The position numbers were made by a program, and so were the translations under genes. Below, in pieces: positions 33,400-40,944 of a DNA stretch of 51,973 nt. The notes under the pieces were generated by a model. That model worked only from the letters and a program-made list of their open reading frames with translations. It was not told where the DNA came from and did no database searches. Positions within the stretch are counted from its first letter, which is position 1, and the number at the start of each line of letters is the position of its first letter. Source of the DNA: Paracidovorax citrulli. GTDB lineage: Bacteria > Pseudomonadota > Gammaproteobacteria > Burkholderiales > Burkholderiaceae_C. Location: NCBI RefSeq assembly GCF_900100305.1, contig NZ_FNEY01000034.1, positions 1-51,973 on the forward strand, in the 5' to 3' direction.

Positions 33400-34407
33400 A
33401 TGCAACGACCTGAATTCCTCTCGCGCCGCACGCTGCTGGCGGCTTCCGCCGGGCTGGCGGCCACGCGCTGGGCGGGTGCCGCCACGCCACCCGCGGCGGC
33501 CCTGGGCAAGATCACCGTCGCGGGCTGGAGCAAGCCCATCAGCGAGATCACCAACCTGCTGGCCGAGCCCGAGAAGGGCTTTTTCAAGGCGCGCGGCGTG
33601 GAGCTGGGCTACCTGCCCGGCGCGGGCGGCGGCGATGCGCTGCGCAATACGCTGAGCGGCCAGGGCGACGTGGCCTTCACCGATCCGGGCTCGTTCTTCA
33701 TGGCGCTGGACAAGGGCGAGAAGCTCACCGCCATCTACGACATCTATCCGCAGAACGTGTTCAACGTGGTGTCGCTGCAGTCCTCGGGCATCCGCACGCC
33801 GGCCGACCTGAAGGGCAAGCGCATCGGCGTCTATAGCCTCTCCAGCGGCACGCGTCAGAACCTGCTGGTGCTGCTGCACCAGGCGGGGCTGAAGGAGTCG
33901 GACGTGACCATCGTGGTCACCGGCCTGCTCAACTTCGCACCGCTGCTGCAGGGCCGGGTCGATGCCACGGCGGCCACCGACACGGGCCTGGCGGTGGGCC
34001 GCCGCAAGGGCCTGGGCGCCGTGAACGTGATGCAGGTGCGCGACTACCTCAATGTTTCCAGCGACCTTTTCGTGGTGCGCAGCGAGGTGCTGCCGCAGAA
34101 GAAGGCGCTGCTGCGCGCCTTCCTGCAGGGCTACCGCGACAGCGCCGCATGGATGATGGCCAGGCCCGAAGAAGCCGCCGCGCTGGCCGTGAAGGTCGCG
34201 ATCGACGGCACGCAGCAGGATGCGAACCTGGAGGTGATCCGTCTGCGCAACGCCTCCGCGCAGCCCTCGGTGCCGGGCCAGCCGCTGGGCGCGTTCAATC
34301 TCGCATCGCTGCAGAAGGCGGCCGATGCCTACCGTGCGCTGGGCCTGGTGCAGCGCGACATCCGCGTGGCCGACGTGGTGGACGCCAGCCTGCTGCCCGC
34401 CGCGTGA
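33400..34407 (+). CDS. THI5/NMT1-type ABC substrate-binding protein with Tat signal
   Basis: The 335-residue product has a twin-arginine signal (FLSRRTLLAAS near residue 6-16) and an NMT1/SsuA fold: ITVAGWSKPISEITNLL, AEPEKGFFKARGVELGYLP, and DVAFTDPGSFFMAL. Members of this group bind sulfonates, nitrate or the thiamin pyrimidine HMP. ATG 33400 was chosen because it puts the twin arginine near the N-terminus; ATG 33352 inside the permease gene is possible. Neither has a clear Shine-Dalgarno site, so coupling to the permease is likely. Confidence 0.88.
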   Translation: MQRPEFLSRRTLLAASAGLAATRWAGAATPPAAALGKITVAGWSKPISEITNLLAEPEKGFFKARGVELGYLPGAGGGDALRNTLSGQGDVAFTDPGSFFMALDKGEKLTAIYDIYPQNVFNVVSLQSSGIRTPADLKGKRIGVYSLSSGTRQNLLVLLHQAGLKESDVTIVVTGLLNFAPLLQGRVDATAATDTGLAVGRRKGLGAVNVMQVRDYLNVSSDLFVVRSEVLPQKKALLRAFLQGYRDSAAWMMARPEEAAALAVKVAIDGTQQDANLEVIRLRNASAQPSVPGQPLGAFNLASLQKAADAYRALGLVQRDIRVADVVDASLLPAA

Positions 34408-34439
34408 GTCCGCCGGCCTTGAGGAGCGAGGAGCACCCC

Positions 34440-35207
34440 ATGAAGTTCAAGGGCCAGGTCGTTCTGGTGACGGGCGCGAGCCGGGGCATCGGCGCGGCCA
34501 TCGCGCGGGCTTTCGCGCAGGAGGGCGCCACGGTGGTGGTGAACCATTTGTCCAACGACGCGGCGGCGGCCGAGACGGTGGCGGCCTGCCGCGCCGCCGG
34601 CGGCGATGCCTGGGCCGCGCGCGCCGACGTGGGCGATGCCGATGCGGTGCGCGCCATGGTGGACGCGGTGGTGCTGGAGGCCGGCCGCATCGACGTGGTG
34701 GTCAACAACGCTTTCCGGCCCTATGCCTTCGATGCACGGCGCCGCGCGCTGTTCGACGGCCTGCAGTGGAGCGACTACCAGGCCCAGTTCGACGGTGCCG
34801 TGGGCGGGGCCTTCAATGTCTGCCAGGCGGTGCTGCCGCACCTGCGCCAGCGCGCGCGGGGCAGCGTCGTGAACATCGCCACCAACCTGGTGGAGCATCC
34901 GGTGGTGCCGTACCACGACTACACCACGGCCAAGGCCGCGCTGGTGGCCTTCAGCCGCAACCTGGCGGCCGAGCTGGGGCCCGTGGGCATCCGCGTCAAT
35001 TGCGTGGCGCCGGGGCTGGTCTATCCCACGCAGGCGAGCCGATCCACGCCCGAGGCGCTGCGCGACGCGATCACCGCCGCCACGCCGCTGCGGCGCATCG
35101 CCCGGCCCGAGGATGTGGCGGGGCCGGTGCTGTTCCTGGCCTCGGAGTGGAGCAGCTTCATGACCGGGCAGGTGCTGTTCGTCGATGGCGGGCTGGTGAT
35201 GAAGTGA
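34440..35207 (+). CDS. Short-chain dehydrogenase/reductase
   Basis: The 255-residue product has the SDR cofactor motif TGASRGIG, NNAF in place of NNAG, catalytic Y161 and K165 (YTTAK), and the C-terminal GQVLFVDGG. The catalytic serine 13 residues before Tyr is replaced by threonine (NIATNL). GAGGAG sites precede the ATG. As the last gene of the TPP-riboswitch operon it could reduce the aldehyde made by the LuxC-like enzyme to an alcohol. It would usually be annotated as 3-oxoacyl-ACP reductase. Confidence 0.88.
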   Translation: MKFKGQVVLVTGASRGIGAAIARAFAQEGATVVVNHLSNDAAAAETVAACRAAGGDAWAARADVGDADAVRAMVDAVVLEAGRIDVVVNNAFRPYAFDARRRALFDGLQWSDYQAQFDGAVGGAFNVCQAVLPHLRQRARGSVVNIATNLVEHPVVPYHDYTTAKAALVAFSRNLAAELGPVGIRVNCVAPGLVYPTQASRSTPEALRDAITAATPLRRIARPEDVAGPVLFLASEWSSFMTGQVLFVDGGLVMK

Positions 35208-35277
35208 CGGCGATGCCTGCTGCAGTGCGAGTGCGCGCATGACCCGCGTATGAATGGGCACGGGACGCCCAGGTGAT

Positions 35278-35305
35278 TTGAAGTCGCGGGCGCTTTCGCT
35301 ACAGT
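35278..35305 (+). promoter_or_regulatory. Promoter placed for a leaderless phosphatase mRNA
   Basis: TTGAAG (35278-35283), a 16-bp spacer and TACAGT (35300-35305) form a good sigma-70 promoter. The ATG of the next gene begins at 35312, seven bases after the -10 box, where transcription would normally start. No Shine-Dalgarno sequence precedes it. Confidence 0.6.
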
Positions 35306-35311
35306 GCCGGC

Positions 35312-36064
35312 ATGGCTTCTTTCTCGCGTTCACTGCCCCTGGCGGGCGCCACCAATTTCCGTGACCTGGGCGGCTATGCCGGGCAGGACGGGCGCACGGT
35401 CCGCTGGCGCCGCCTGTTCCGCTCCGACCACCTGGCATGGCTCACCGCACAGGACGCCGACACGCTGGCGCCGCTGGGGCTGGTGCGCGCGATCGACTTC
35501 CGCGGCGAGGCCGAGAGCGCCGCGCTGGCCTACGCCCTGCCCGGCGTGGCCTACCACCCGCTGCCGATCGAGCCGACCGTGGTACAGCGCGCCAAGGACA
35601 TGGCGCTGGCCAACCGGCAGATCACGCCCGCCATCGCCGTCGAGCTGATGCAGGACACGTACCGCGCCTTCGTGTCCGACAACGCGGCGCAGTTCGCCGC
35701 GCTGTTCGGGCACCTGCTGCAGAGCGACGCGCCGCTGGTCTTCCACTGCACCGCGGGCAAGGACCGGACGGGCTTCGCAGCGGCGCTGATCCTGCTCGCG
35801 CTCGGCGTGCCGCGCGACGTGGTGATGCAGGACTACCTGCTGACCAACAGCCTCTACCAGCCGCCGGCGCATTTCACCGGTACCGCGCCGGCGGAGGTGA
35901 TGAATGTGCTCTGGCGCGTGCAGGAGGACTTCCTGCATGCCGCGCTGGACGCTGTGGACCAGGACCACGGCGGGCTGGACCGCTACCTGGCGGCGCGCCT
36001 GGGCGTCGGCCCGGCGGAGCGGGCGCGGCTGGCGCAGATGTACCTGGACCCGGCGGGCGGTTGA
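35312..36064 (+). CDS. Tyrosine-protein phosphatase-like enzyme (Y_phosphatase3 family)
   Basis: The 250-residue product begins with the family block NFRDLGGYAGQDGRTVRW and has the P-loop HCTAGKDRTG, with nucleophile C146 and R152 (CX5R). Related bacterial enzymes act on phosphotyrosine or phosphoinositides. It has its own promoter and ends in a strong terminator, so it forms a single-gene unit. Confidence 0.9.
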   Translation: MASFSRSLPLAGATNFRDLGGYAGQDGRTVRWRRLFRSDHLAWLTAQDADTLAPLGLVRAIDFRGEAESAALAYALPGVAYHPLPIEPTVVQRAKDMALANRQITPAIAVELMQDTYRAFVSDNAAQFAALFGHLLQSDAPLVFHCTAGKDRTGFAAALILLALGVPRDVVMQDYLLTNSLYQPPAHFTGTAPAEVMNVLWRVQEDFLHAALDAVDQDHGGLDRYLAARLGVGPAERARLAQMYLDPAGG

Positions 36065-36083
36065 GCGCGGCGGCGGCCCCATG

Positions 36084-36111
36084 AAAAAAGCCGGCATGCG
36101 CCGGCTTTTTT
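36084..36111. terminator. Bidirectional terminator
   Basis: AAAAAAGCCGGC (36084-36095) and GCCGGCTTTTTT (36100-36111) form a perfect 12-bp stem with an ATGC loop. T-runs on both strands serve the phosphatase gene and the convergent HU gene. Confidence 0.95.
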
Positions 36112-36135
36112 CCTTCATGCTCGGGGAGCCCGGTC

Positions 36136-36603
36136 TCAGACCGTGGCGTCCTTGAGCTTCTTCAGCGCGCGGGTCTTGATCTTGACCGAGGCGGGCTTGG
36201 CGGGGAACCAGCGCTCTTCGCCCGTGAACGGGTCCTTGCCGAAGCGCTTCTTCTTGGCGGGCACTTGCTGCAGGCCGATCTTCATCAGGCCGGGCAGCGT
36301 GAATTCGCCGGAGCCCTTCTTGTGCACCGAGCCCAGGATCGCGGCTTCCAGCGCGGCCATCACGGCCTTGGCGGCCTTGGGCTCCACGCCGGCCTGCTCG
36401 GCCAGGTGCGCGATCAGCGAGGTCTTGGTGAACGTGGTCTTCAGGGGCTTGAGCGCTGCGGGCGCGGCCTTCGCGGCTGCGGCCCTGGGTGCCGCGGCCT
36501 TCTTCGCGGGAGCAGCCTTCTTCGCAGGTGCCGCAGCCTTCTTCACCGCGGGAGCGGCCGCCTTCTTTGCCGGGGCGGATGCGGCTTTCTTTGCAGTTGC
36601 CAT
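36136..36603 (-). CDS. HU-family DNA-binding protein with histone H1-like tail
   Basis: The 155-residue product has an N-terminal tail (about 1-60) of Lys/Ala/Pro repeats such as PAKKAAAP, then an HU/IHF fold (about 62-150) with TKTSLIAHLAEQAG, GSGEFTLPGLMKIG and a basic arm region. HU proteins compact DNA; the eukaryote-like tail is common in betaproteobacteria. ATG 36603 begins MATAKK. It is divergent from phaM across a 301-base spacer. Confidence 0.9.
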   Translation of the reverse strand: MATAKKAASAPAKKAAAPAVKKAAAPAKKAAPAKKAAAPRAAAAKAAPAALKPLKTTFTKTSLIAHLAEQAGVEPKAAKAVMAALEAAILGSVHKKGSGEFTLPGLMKIGLQQVPAKKKRFGKDPFTGEERWFPAKPASVKIKTRALKKLKDATV

Positions 36604-36806
36604 GGTTGGTTTTCTCGTGTTGACGTATTGAGGATTCCAGACGTGCTGGTCGGCGGATTCTAGGGCGTTTACCCGCCTGTGGCGCGGGTTGCACGCGCTT
36701 TTGCGGCTGCGGGGTGCGCAGATCCTCGTATTTTCGGCATGCGCGCCCTGCCGGCCGGGCGCCCGCAAAGCCTGTGACGCTTGCGTGGATGCGGGGGCTG
36801 GCCGCG

Positions 36807-36835
36807 TTGGTGGAGTCGCGCAATCGCGTTAAGCT
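36807..36835 (+). promoter_or_regulatory. Candidate phaM promoter
   Basis: TTGGTG (36807-36812), 17 bp, TAAGCT (36830-36835) lie about 70 bases before the phaM ATG. The rest of the 36604-36904 spacer shows no gene; I could not fix a promoter for the divergent HU gene. Confidence 0.5.
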
Positions 36836-36904
36836 GCCACCCACGGGGCCGGTGCCCCGGCGCAACGCAGCGGTATGTTCCGCCCCACGCAAGGAGCCCA
36901 GGCC

Positions 36905-37849
36905 ATGAGCAGCAACGACAGCAATTCCGCCGGCAGCGATACATCCCCCTTCGGTTTCGGCCGTTTCGTGCCGGGCTTCGATTTCCTGCAGAACCTCGCC
37001 AAGGGCGCGGCGGCGGGCATGCCGCAGATGCCGCCGCTTTCGGGCTGGGTGGCGCCCACGATCAGCGTGGAAGAGCTGGAAAAGCGCATCAGCGAACTGA
37101 AGGCGGTGCAGTTCTGGCTGGACCAGAATTCCCGCGCGCTCACGGCGACCGTGCAGGCGCTGGAAGTGCAGAAGATGACGCTGTCCACGCTGCAGGGCAT
37201 GAACGTGGCGATGGGCGACATCGCGAAGGCTTTCACGCCGCAGGCGGCGCCCCCCGCGTCCGGGCCGGCGGCGCCGCGTCCCGATCCTTTCGCGCGGCCG
37301 CCGCGCCCCGGGCCTGCAGCGCCGGCACCTGCTCCGGAGCCGGCCGCGCAGGCGCCGGCGGCAGCGGGCCGCGACGCCACCGGCGACGCCGGCACCGAGC
37401 CGCCCCTCGCCGCGCCGGGCGTGGTGGACCCGATGCAATGGTGGTCCGCGCTCACGGGCCAGTTCCAGCAGATCGCCGCCAATGCGATGAGCGACGTCTC
37501 GAAGCTGCCTTCGATGGACGCCACGCGCGGCATGGCGGCGGAGGCGCTCAAGACGGCCACCGACATGGCGACGCAGTTCGCCGCGCAGGGCATGCAAGGT
37601 ATGCAGGACATGCAGGACGCCGCGCGCCAGGCCGCGGAGGCCGGCACCGGGGGGGGGCGCGCCACGGACGGCGGCGGGGCGGCGCGCGGAGCGAAGCGCC
37701 CGCCTTCCGCGGCGGCCCCTGCGCCGCGCGCCACAGCCGCCAAAGCACCTTCCGCGAAGGCCTCTTCCGCGAAGGCCCCGGCAGGGGCGCCGCCCGGGGG
37801 CGCACGCCGCGCCGCCAGCCCCAAGCCCGGGCCGAAGGGCCGTTCCTGA
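36905..37849 (+). CDS. phaM: PhaM-type polyhydroxyalkanoate granule regulator
   Basis: PhaM activates PHA synthase and links PHA granules to the nucleoid. The 314-residue product opens with FGFGRFVPGFDFLQNLAKGA, continues with VEELEKRISELKAVQFWLDQN and ALEVQKMTLSTLQGMNVAM, family hallmarks. A Pro/Ala linker follows (about 115-175), then a second helical part and a basic Ala/Lys/Pro tail (about 255-314) suited to DNA binding. A run of nine G residues (37649-37657) lies in the coding sequence before the tail. AAGGAG precedes the ATG. Confidence 0.88.
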   Translation: MSSNDSNSAGSDTSPFGFGRFVPGFDFLQNLAKGAAAGMPQMPPLSGWVAPTISVEELEKRISELKAVQFWLDQNSRALTATVQALEVQKMTLSTLQGMNVAMGDIAKAFTPQAAPPASGPAAPRPDPFARPPRPGPAAPAPAPEPAAQAPAAAGRDATGDAGTEPPLAAPGVVDPMQWWSALTGQFQQIAANAMSDVSKLPSMDATRGMAAEALKTATDMATQFAAQGMQGMQDMQDAARQAAEAGTGGGRATDGGGAARGAKRPPSAAAPAPRATAAKAPSAKASSAKAPAGAPPGGARRAASPKPGPKGRS

Positions 37850-37895
37850 CGGGCGCAGTCTCGCCTGCGATCGCGGTCCACCGATTTTTTCGACC

Positions 37896-39215
37896 ATGAA
37901 ACTCTTTCCCAATGGCCATGCCACCCACCCGCAATGGCGCATGGCCGCCGCGCTGGTGCTGGCGCAACTGCGCGCGCAGATGGCCCTGCCGCACTACGCC
38001 AGCGCGCCCGCGCTCGGCGTGCTCTACATCACGGACCACTACGCGCAGGAGGCGGAAGCCTTGCTCGACATGCTCGCGGCCGAACTCCCGGAGGTGACCG
38101 ACTGGAGCGGCACGGTGGGCGTGGGCGTGGCGGCGAACAATGCCGAGTATTTCGACGAGCCGGCCCTGTCGGTGATGCTGCTGGACCTGCCGCAGGACCA
38201 GTACCGCGTGTTCTCGGGCGTGGCGCCGCTGTCGCGCGGGGGATCGGCCGCGGGCGGCTTCGTGCCGCACACGGCGCTGGTGCATGCCGATGGCGATACG
38301 CCGGACCTCGCCGAGCTGATCGCGGAGATGTCGGACCGCACCGAGTCGGGCTACCTGTTCGGCGGCATCGCGGCGAGCCGCGGGCGCAGCGTGCAGTTCG
38401 CGGTGGGCGGCAACGGCAACATGGCGGGCCAGGGCGCGGCGCGGGGGGTGTTCGGCGGAGGCCTGTCGGGCGTGGCGTTCGGCAGGGGCGTGGGCATGCT
38501 CTCGCGCGTGACCCAGGGATGCCAGCCGGTCGGCCCGTTCGCGCAGATCACGCGCGCGCAGGACAACGTGGTGCTCGCGCTCGACGGCGAGCCCGCGCTG
38601 GACGTGCTGCTGGGCACGCTGGGCATCACCCTGGAAGGCGATCCGCAGCCCGCGCTGCGTGCCCTGCGCGCGACGCTGGCAGGGCTGGTGGACGAGGGCT
38701 CCCAGCCCATGGGGCGCACGGGCCATTTCGGCACGGACGTGCGCGTGCGCCATCTCGTGGGGCTCGATCCGATGCGGCATGGCGTGGCCCTGGCCGACAA
38801 GGTGGAGGAGGGCATGCGGCTCGCGTTCTGCCAGCGCAACGTGGCGGCGGCGCGCGCCGACCTGATGCGCATCTGCGCCGAGATCCGCGAGGAACTGGCG
38901 CCGGAGCCGCAGGAGCCCGCGGCCGCCCCGCCGCCGTCGCACGCCGGCGAACGCGCGGCGCTGATGCGCGCGCTGGACCATGCCACCGAGGGCATGCCCG
39001 AGCGCACGATCATGGGGGCCATCTATGTGAGCTGTTCGGGCCGGGGCGGGCCGCACTTCGGCGGGCCCGGCGCCGAAATGCAGATCGTGCGGCACGCCCT
39101 GGGTGACGTGCCGCTGGTGGGGTTCTTCGCGGGCGGCGAGATCGCCCACCACCGGCTCTACGGCTACACCGGCGTGCTGACCGTGTTCACCTGCGCCGGG
39201 CCGGGCGAAGCTTAG
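37896..39215 (+). CDS. FIST-domain signal transduction protein
   Basis: The 439-residue product has a FIST N-terminal domain (about 20-230; ALGVLYITDHYAQEAEALL, GTVGVGVA) and FIST C-terminal domain (about 235-430; HFGTDVRVRHLVGLDP, LVGFFAGGEIAHHRLYGYTGV), each as short family blocks. FIST domains are thought to bind small ligands such as amino acids. No output domain is attached. It follows phaM by 46 bases on the same strand, without a clear ribosome-binding site. Confidence 0.9.
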   Translation: MKLFPNGHATHPQWRMAAALVLAQLRAQMALPHYASAPALGVLYITDHYAQEAEALLDMLAAELPEVTDWSGTVGVGVAANNAEYFDEPALSVMLLDLPQDQYRVFSGVAPLSRGGSAAGGFVPHTALVHADGDTPDLAELIAEMSDRTESGYLFGGIAASRGRSVQFAVGGNGNMAGQGAARGVFGGGLSGVAFGRGVGMLSRVTQGCQPVGPFAQITRAQDNVVLALDGEPALDVLLGTLGITLEGDPQPALRALRATLAGLVDEGSQPMGRTGHFGTDVRVRHLVGLDPMRHGVALADKVEEGMRLAFCQRNVAAARADLMRICAEIREELAPEPQEPAAAPPPSHAGERAALMRALDHATEGMPERTIMGAIYVSCSGRGGPHFGGPGAEMQIVRHALGDVPLVGFFAGGEIAHHRLYGYTGVLTVFTCAGPGEA

Positions 39216-39282
39216 AGCGGCCAACACGACCCTTCCGGCGTCGTTGCCGCATCTTGTCGTACTACGGTACTGCCTGCCGCTC

Positions 39283-40602
39283 TCAGGCCAGCGCCGGCAC
39301 GGCGGCGCGGCCGCGCGGCATGCCCGCGAAGGCGAAATCCACCTCGGGCACGATACCGCTCACGATGCTGGCGATGGCGCGGCCCGAGCCGCAGGCATGC
39401 GTCCAGCCCAGCGTGCCGTGGCCGGTGTTGAGGAACAGGTTGGGCAGCTTCGTGCGGCCGATGAGCGGCACGTTGCTCGGCGTGGCCGGGCGCAGGCCCG
39501 TCCAGAACTGCGCCTGCGAGGTGTCGCCCGCGCCGGGGAACAACTGCTCCACGCGTTTCACGATGGCCTCGCAGCGCACCGGGTTGAGGTCGCGGCCGTA
39601 GCCGTTGAGTTCCGCGGTGCCGGCGATGCGCATCACGTCGCGTGCCGGCTGGCCGTCCTGGGCCGCGCGGGTGTAGCGCGAGAAGACCAGCTTGTATTCG
39701 TCGTCCGTCAGGCTGACCTCGTAGGCGGCGGACGCATCGCGCACGGGCAGCGTCACCGAGTATCCCTTGGCCGGATAGATGGGCAGGCGCAGCCCCAGCG
39801 GCTCGGCCAGCAGCGGGCTGAACGAGCCCATGGCCAGCACGTAGGCATCGCCGCGCACGCGCTCGAAGCGGCCTTCCGCATCGGTGATCTCCACGTGGTC
39901 GATGGCCCCGGCCGCGGTGCGCAGCGCCGTGATGTGGCAGCCCATGCGGAACCGCACGCCGGCCTGTTCGGCCCGCTGCGCGAGTGCGCGCGTGAAGGCG
40001 TTGGCGTCGCCGGATTCGTCGGCATCGGTGTAGGTGGCGCCCGCCAGTTGCGAGCGGATGGAGGCCAGGGCCGGCTCGATGCGCACGGCCTCGTCGGCGC
40101 TCACCACGCGGCGCTCGCAGCCGAGCTGGCGCATCTGTTCGGCCGGTGCGAGGGCGCCGTCGAATTCCTTGCGGCTGGTGTAGAAGTGCAGGATGCCCTG
40201 CGTGCGCTGGTCGTACTGGATGCCGGTGTCGCGGCGCAGCTGCTGCAGCGTTTCGCGGCTGTAGGTGCCCAGGCGCACGATCTGCTCGATGTTGTGGCGC
40301 GTGCGCGCCGGCGTGCATTCGCGCAGGAACTGCAGGCCCCAGAGCCACTGGCGCATGTCGGCGCGCAGCCGGAAGAGCAGCGGCGCGTCCTCCCGGCCCA
40401 GCCATTGCAATACCTTGAGCGGGGCGCTCGGGTTGGCCCAGGGCTCGGCGTGGCTCACCGAGATCTGGCCGCCGTTGGCGAAGCTGGTTTCCGCGCCGGG
40501 CGTGGCCTGGCGGTCGATCACGGTCACTTCGTGGCCGAGCTGCTGGAGGAAATAGGCGGAGGTGGTGCCGAGCAAGCCTGCGCCGAGGACGATCACGCGC
40601 AT
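39283..40602 (-). CDS. dadA: D-amino acid dehydrogenase (DadA family)
   Basis: The 439-residue FAD enzyme oxidises D-amino acids (or glycine-like substrates) and passes electrons to the respiratory chain. It starts with the dinucleotide motif VIVLGAGLLGTTSAYFL, has GAETSFANGGQISVSHAEPWA (family block), YPAKGYSVTLP and the C-terminal LNTGHGTLGWTHACGSG. ATG 40602 is preceded by AAAGG. A tandem glycine riboswitch occupies its leader, so expression is expected to rise with glycine. Confidence 0.9.
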   Translation of the reverse strand: MRVIVLGAGLLGTTSAYFLQQLGHEVTVIDRQATPGAETSFANGGQISVSHAEPWANPSAPLKVLQWLGREDAPLLFRLRADMRQWLWGLQFLRECTPARTRHNIEQIVRLGTYSRETLQQLRRDTGIQYDQRTQGILHFYTSRKEFDGALAPAEQMRQLGCERRVVSADEAVRIEPALASIRSQLAGATYTDADESGDANAFTRALAQRAEQAGVRFRMGCHITALRTAAGAIDHVEITDAEGRFERVRGDAYVLAMGSFSPLLAEPLGLRLPIYPAKGYSVTLPVRDASAAYEVSLTDDEYKLVFSRYTRAAQDGQPARDVMRIAGTAELNGYGRDLNPVRCEAIVKRVEQLFPGAGDTSQAQFWTGLRPATPSNVPLIGRTKLPNLFLNTGHGTLGWTHACGSGRAIASIVSGIVPEVDFAFAGMPRGRAAVPALA

Positions 40603-40699
40603 CTTCAAACCTTTCGAGGGTGAAGCGCCGGGCGTGCGCGTGCAGGCAGCTATGGATTCAATAGCGTGCAGCAGGCGCGTGGCCCGGCTGCCGCTCCCC

Positions 40700-40890
40700 C
40701 TGTCCTTGGTACCTGAGAGATTCACCCCGCGGCCAACACGGCGCAGGGCTTGCTCCTTCGGTGCGCCACGGGTTGTGGCGGCTCTCCAGACGGCGTTCGA
40801 TGGTGTGCAGTACGGTACCTGAGCGTGTATGGGAGTTTGCGCCTTCGGTGGAACGCCGGCGGTGCCGCGGCCGTTCACTCTCCTGCGGGG
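40700..40890 (-). ncRNA. Tandem glycine riboswitch upstream of dadA
   Basis: On the minus strand two glycine aptamers follow each other. The first (about 40889-40816) has GGAGAGTG, CACCGAAGG and the closing CGCTCAGGTACCG. The second (about 40806-40705) has CTGGAGAGCCG, CACCGAAGGAGCAAG and ATCTCTCAGGTACCA. These are the hallmarks of the gcvT-type element. About 100 bases lie between it and the dadA start. Confidence 0.9.
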
Positions 40891-40893
40891 CGG

Positions 40894-40922
40894 ATCCTAG
40901 CAGCGAAACCGCGCCGCGCAAA
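40894..40922 (-). promoter_or_regulatory. Candidate dadA promoter
   Basis: Minus-strand TTTGCG (40922-40917), 17 bp, TAGGAT (40899-40894). The predicted start near 40887 coincides with the first riboswitch helix, which supports the call; the -35 match is weak. Confidence 0.5.
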
Positions 40923-40944
40923 GCGCCCCGGCGCGGCCGCGGGT

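Noticed and set aside
39216-39282. Hairpin between the FIST gene and dadA as a terminator
   Set aside because: The stem GCGGCCAACACGAC/GTCGTTGCCGC needs several bulges and has no T-tract, so I did not list it.
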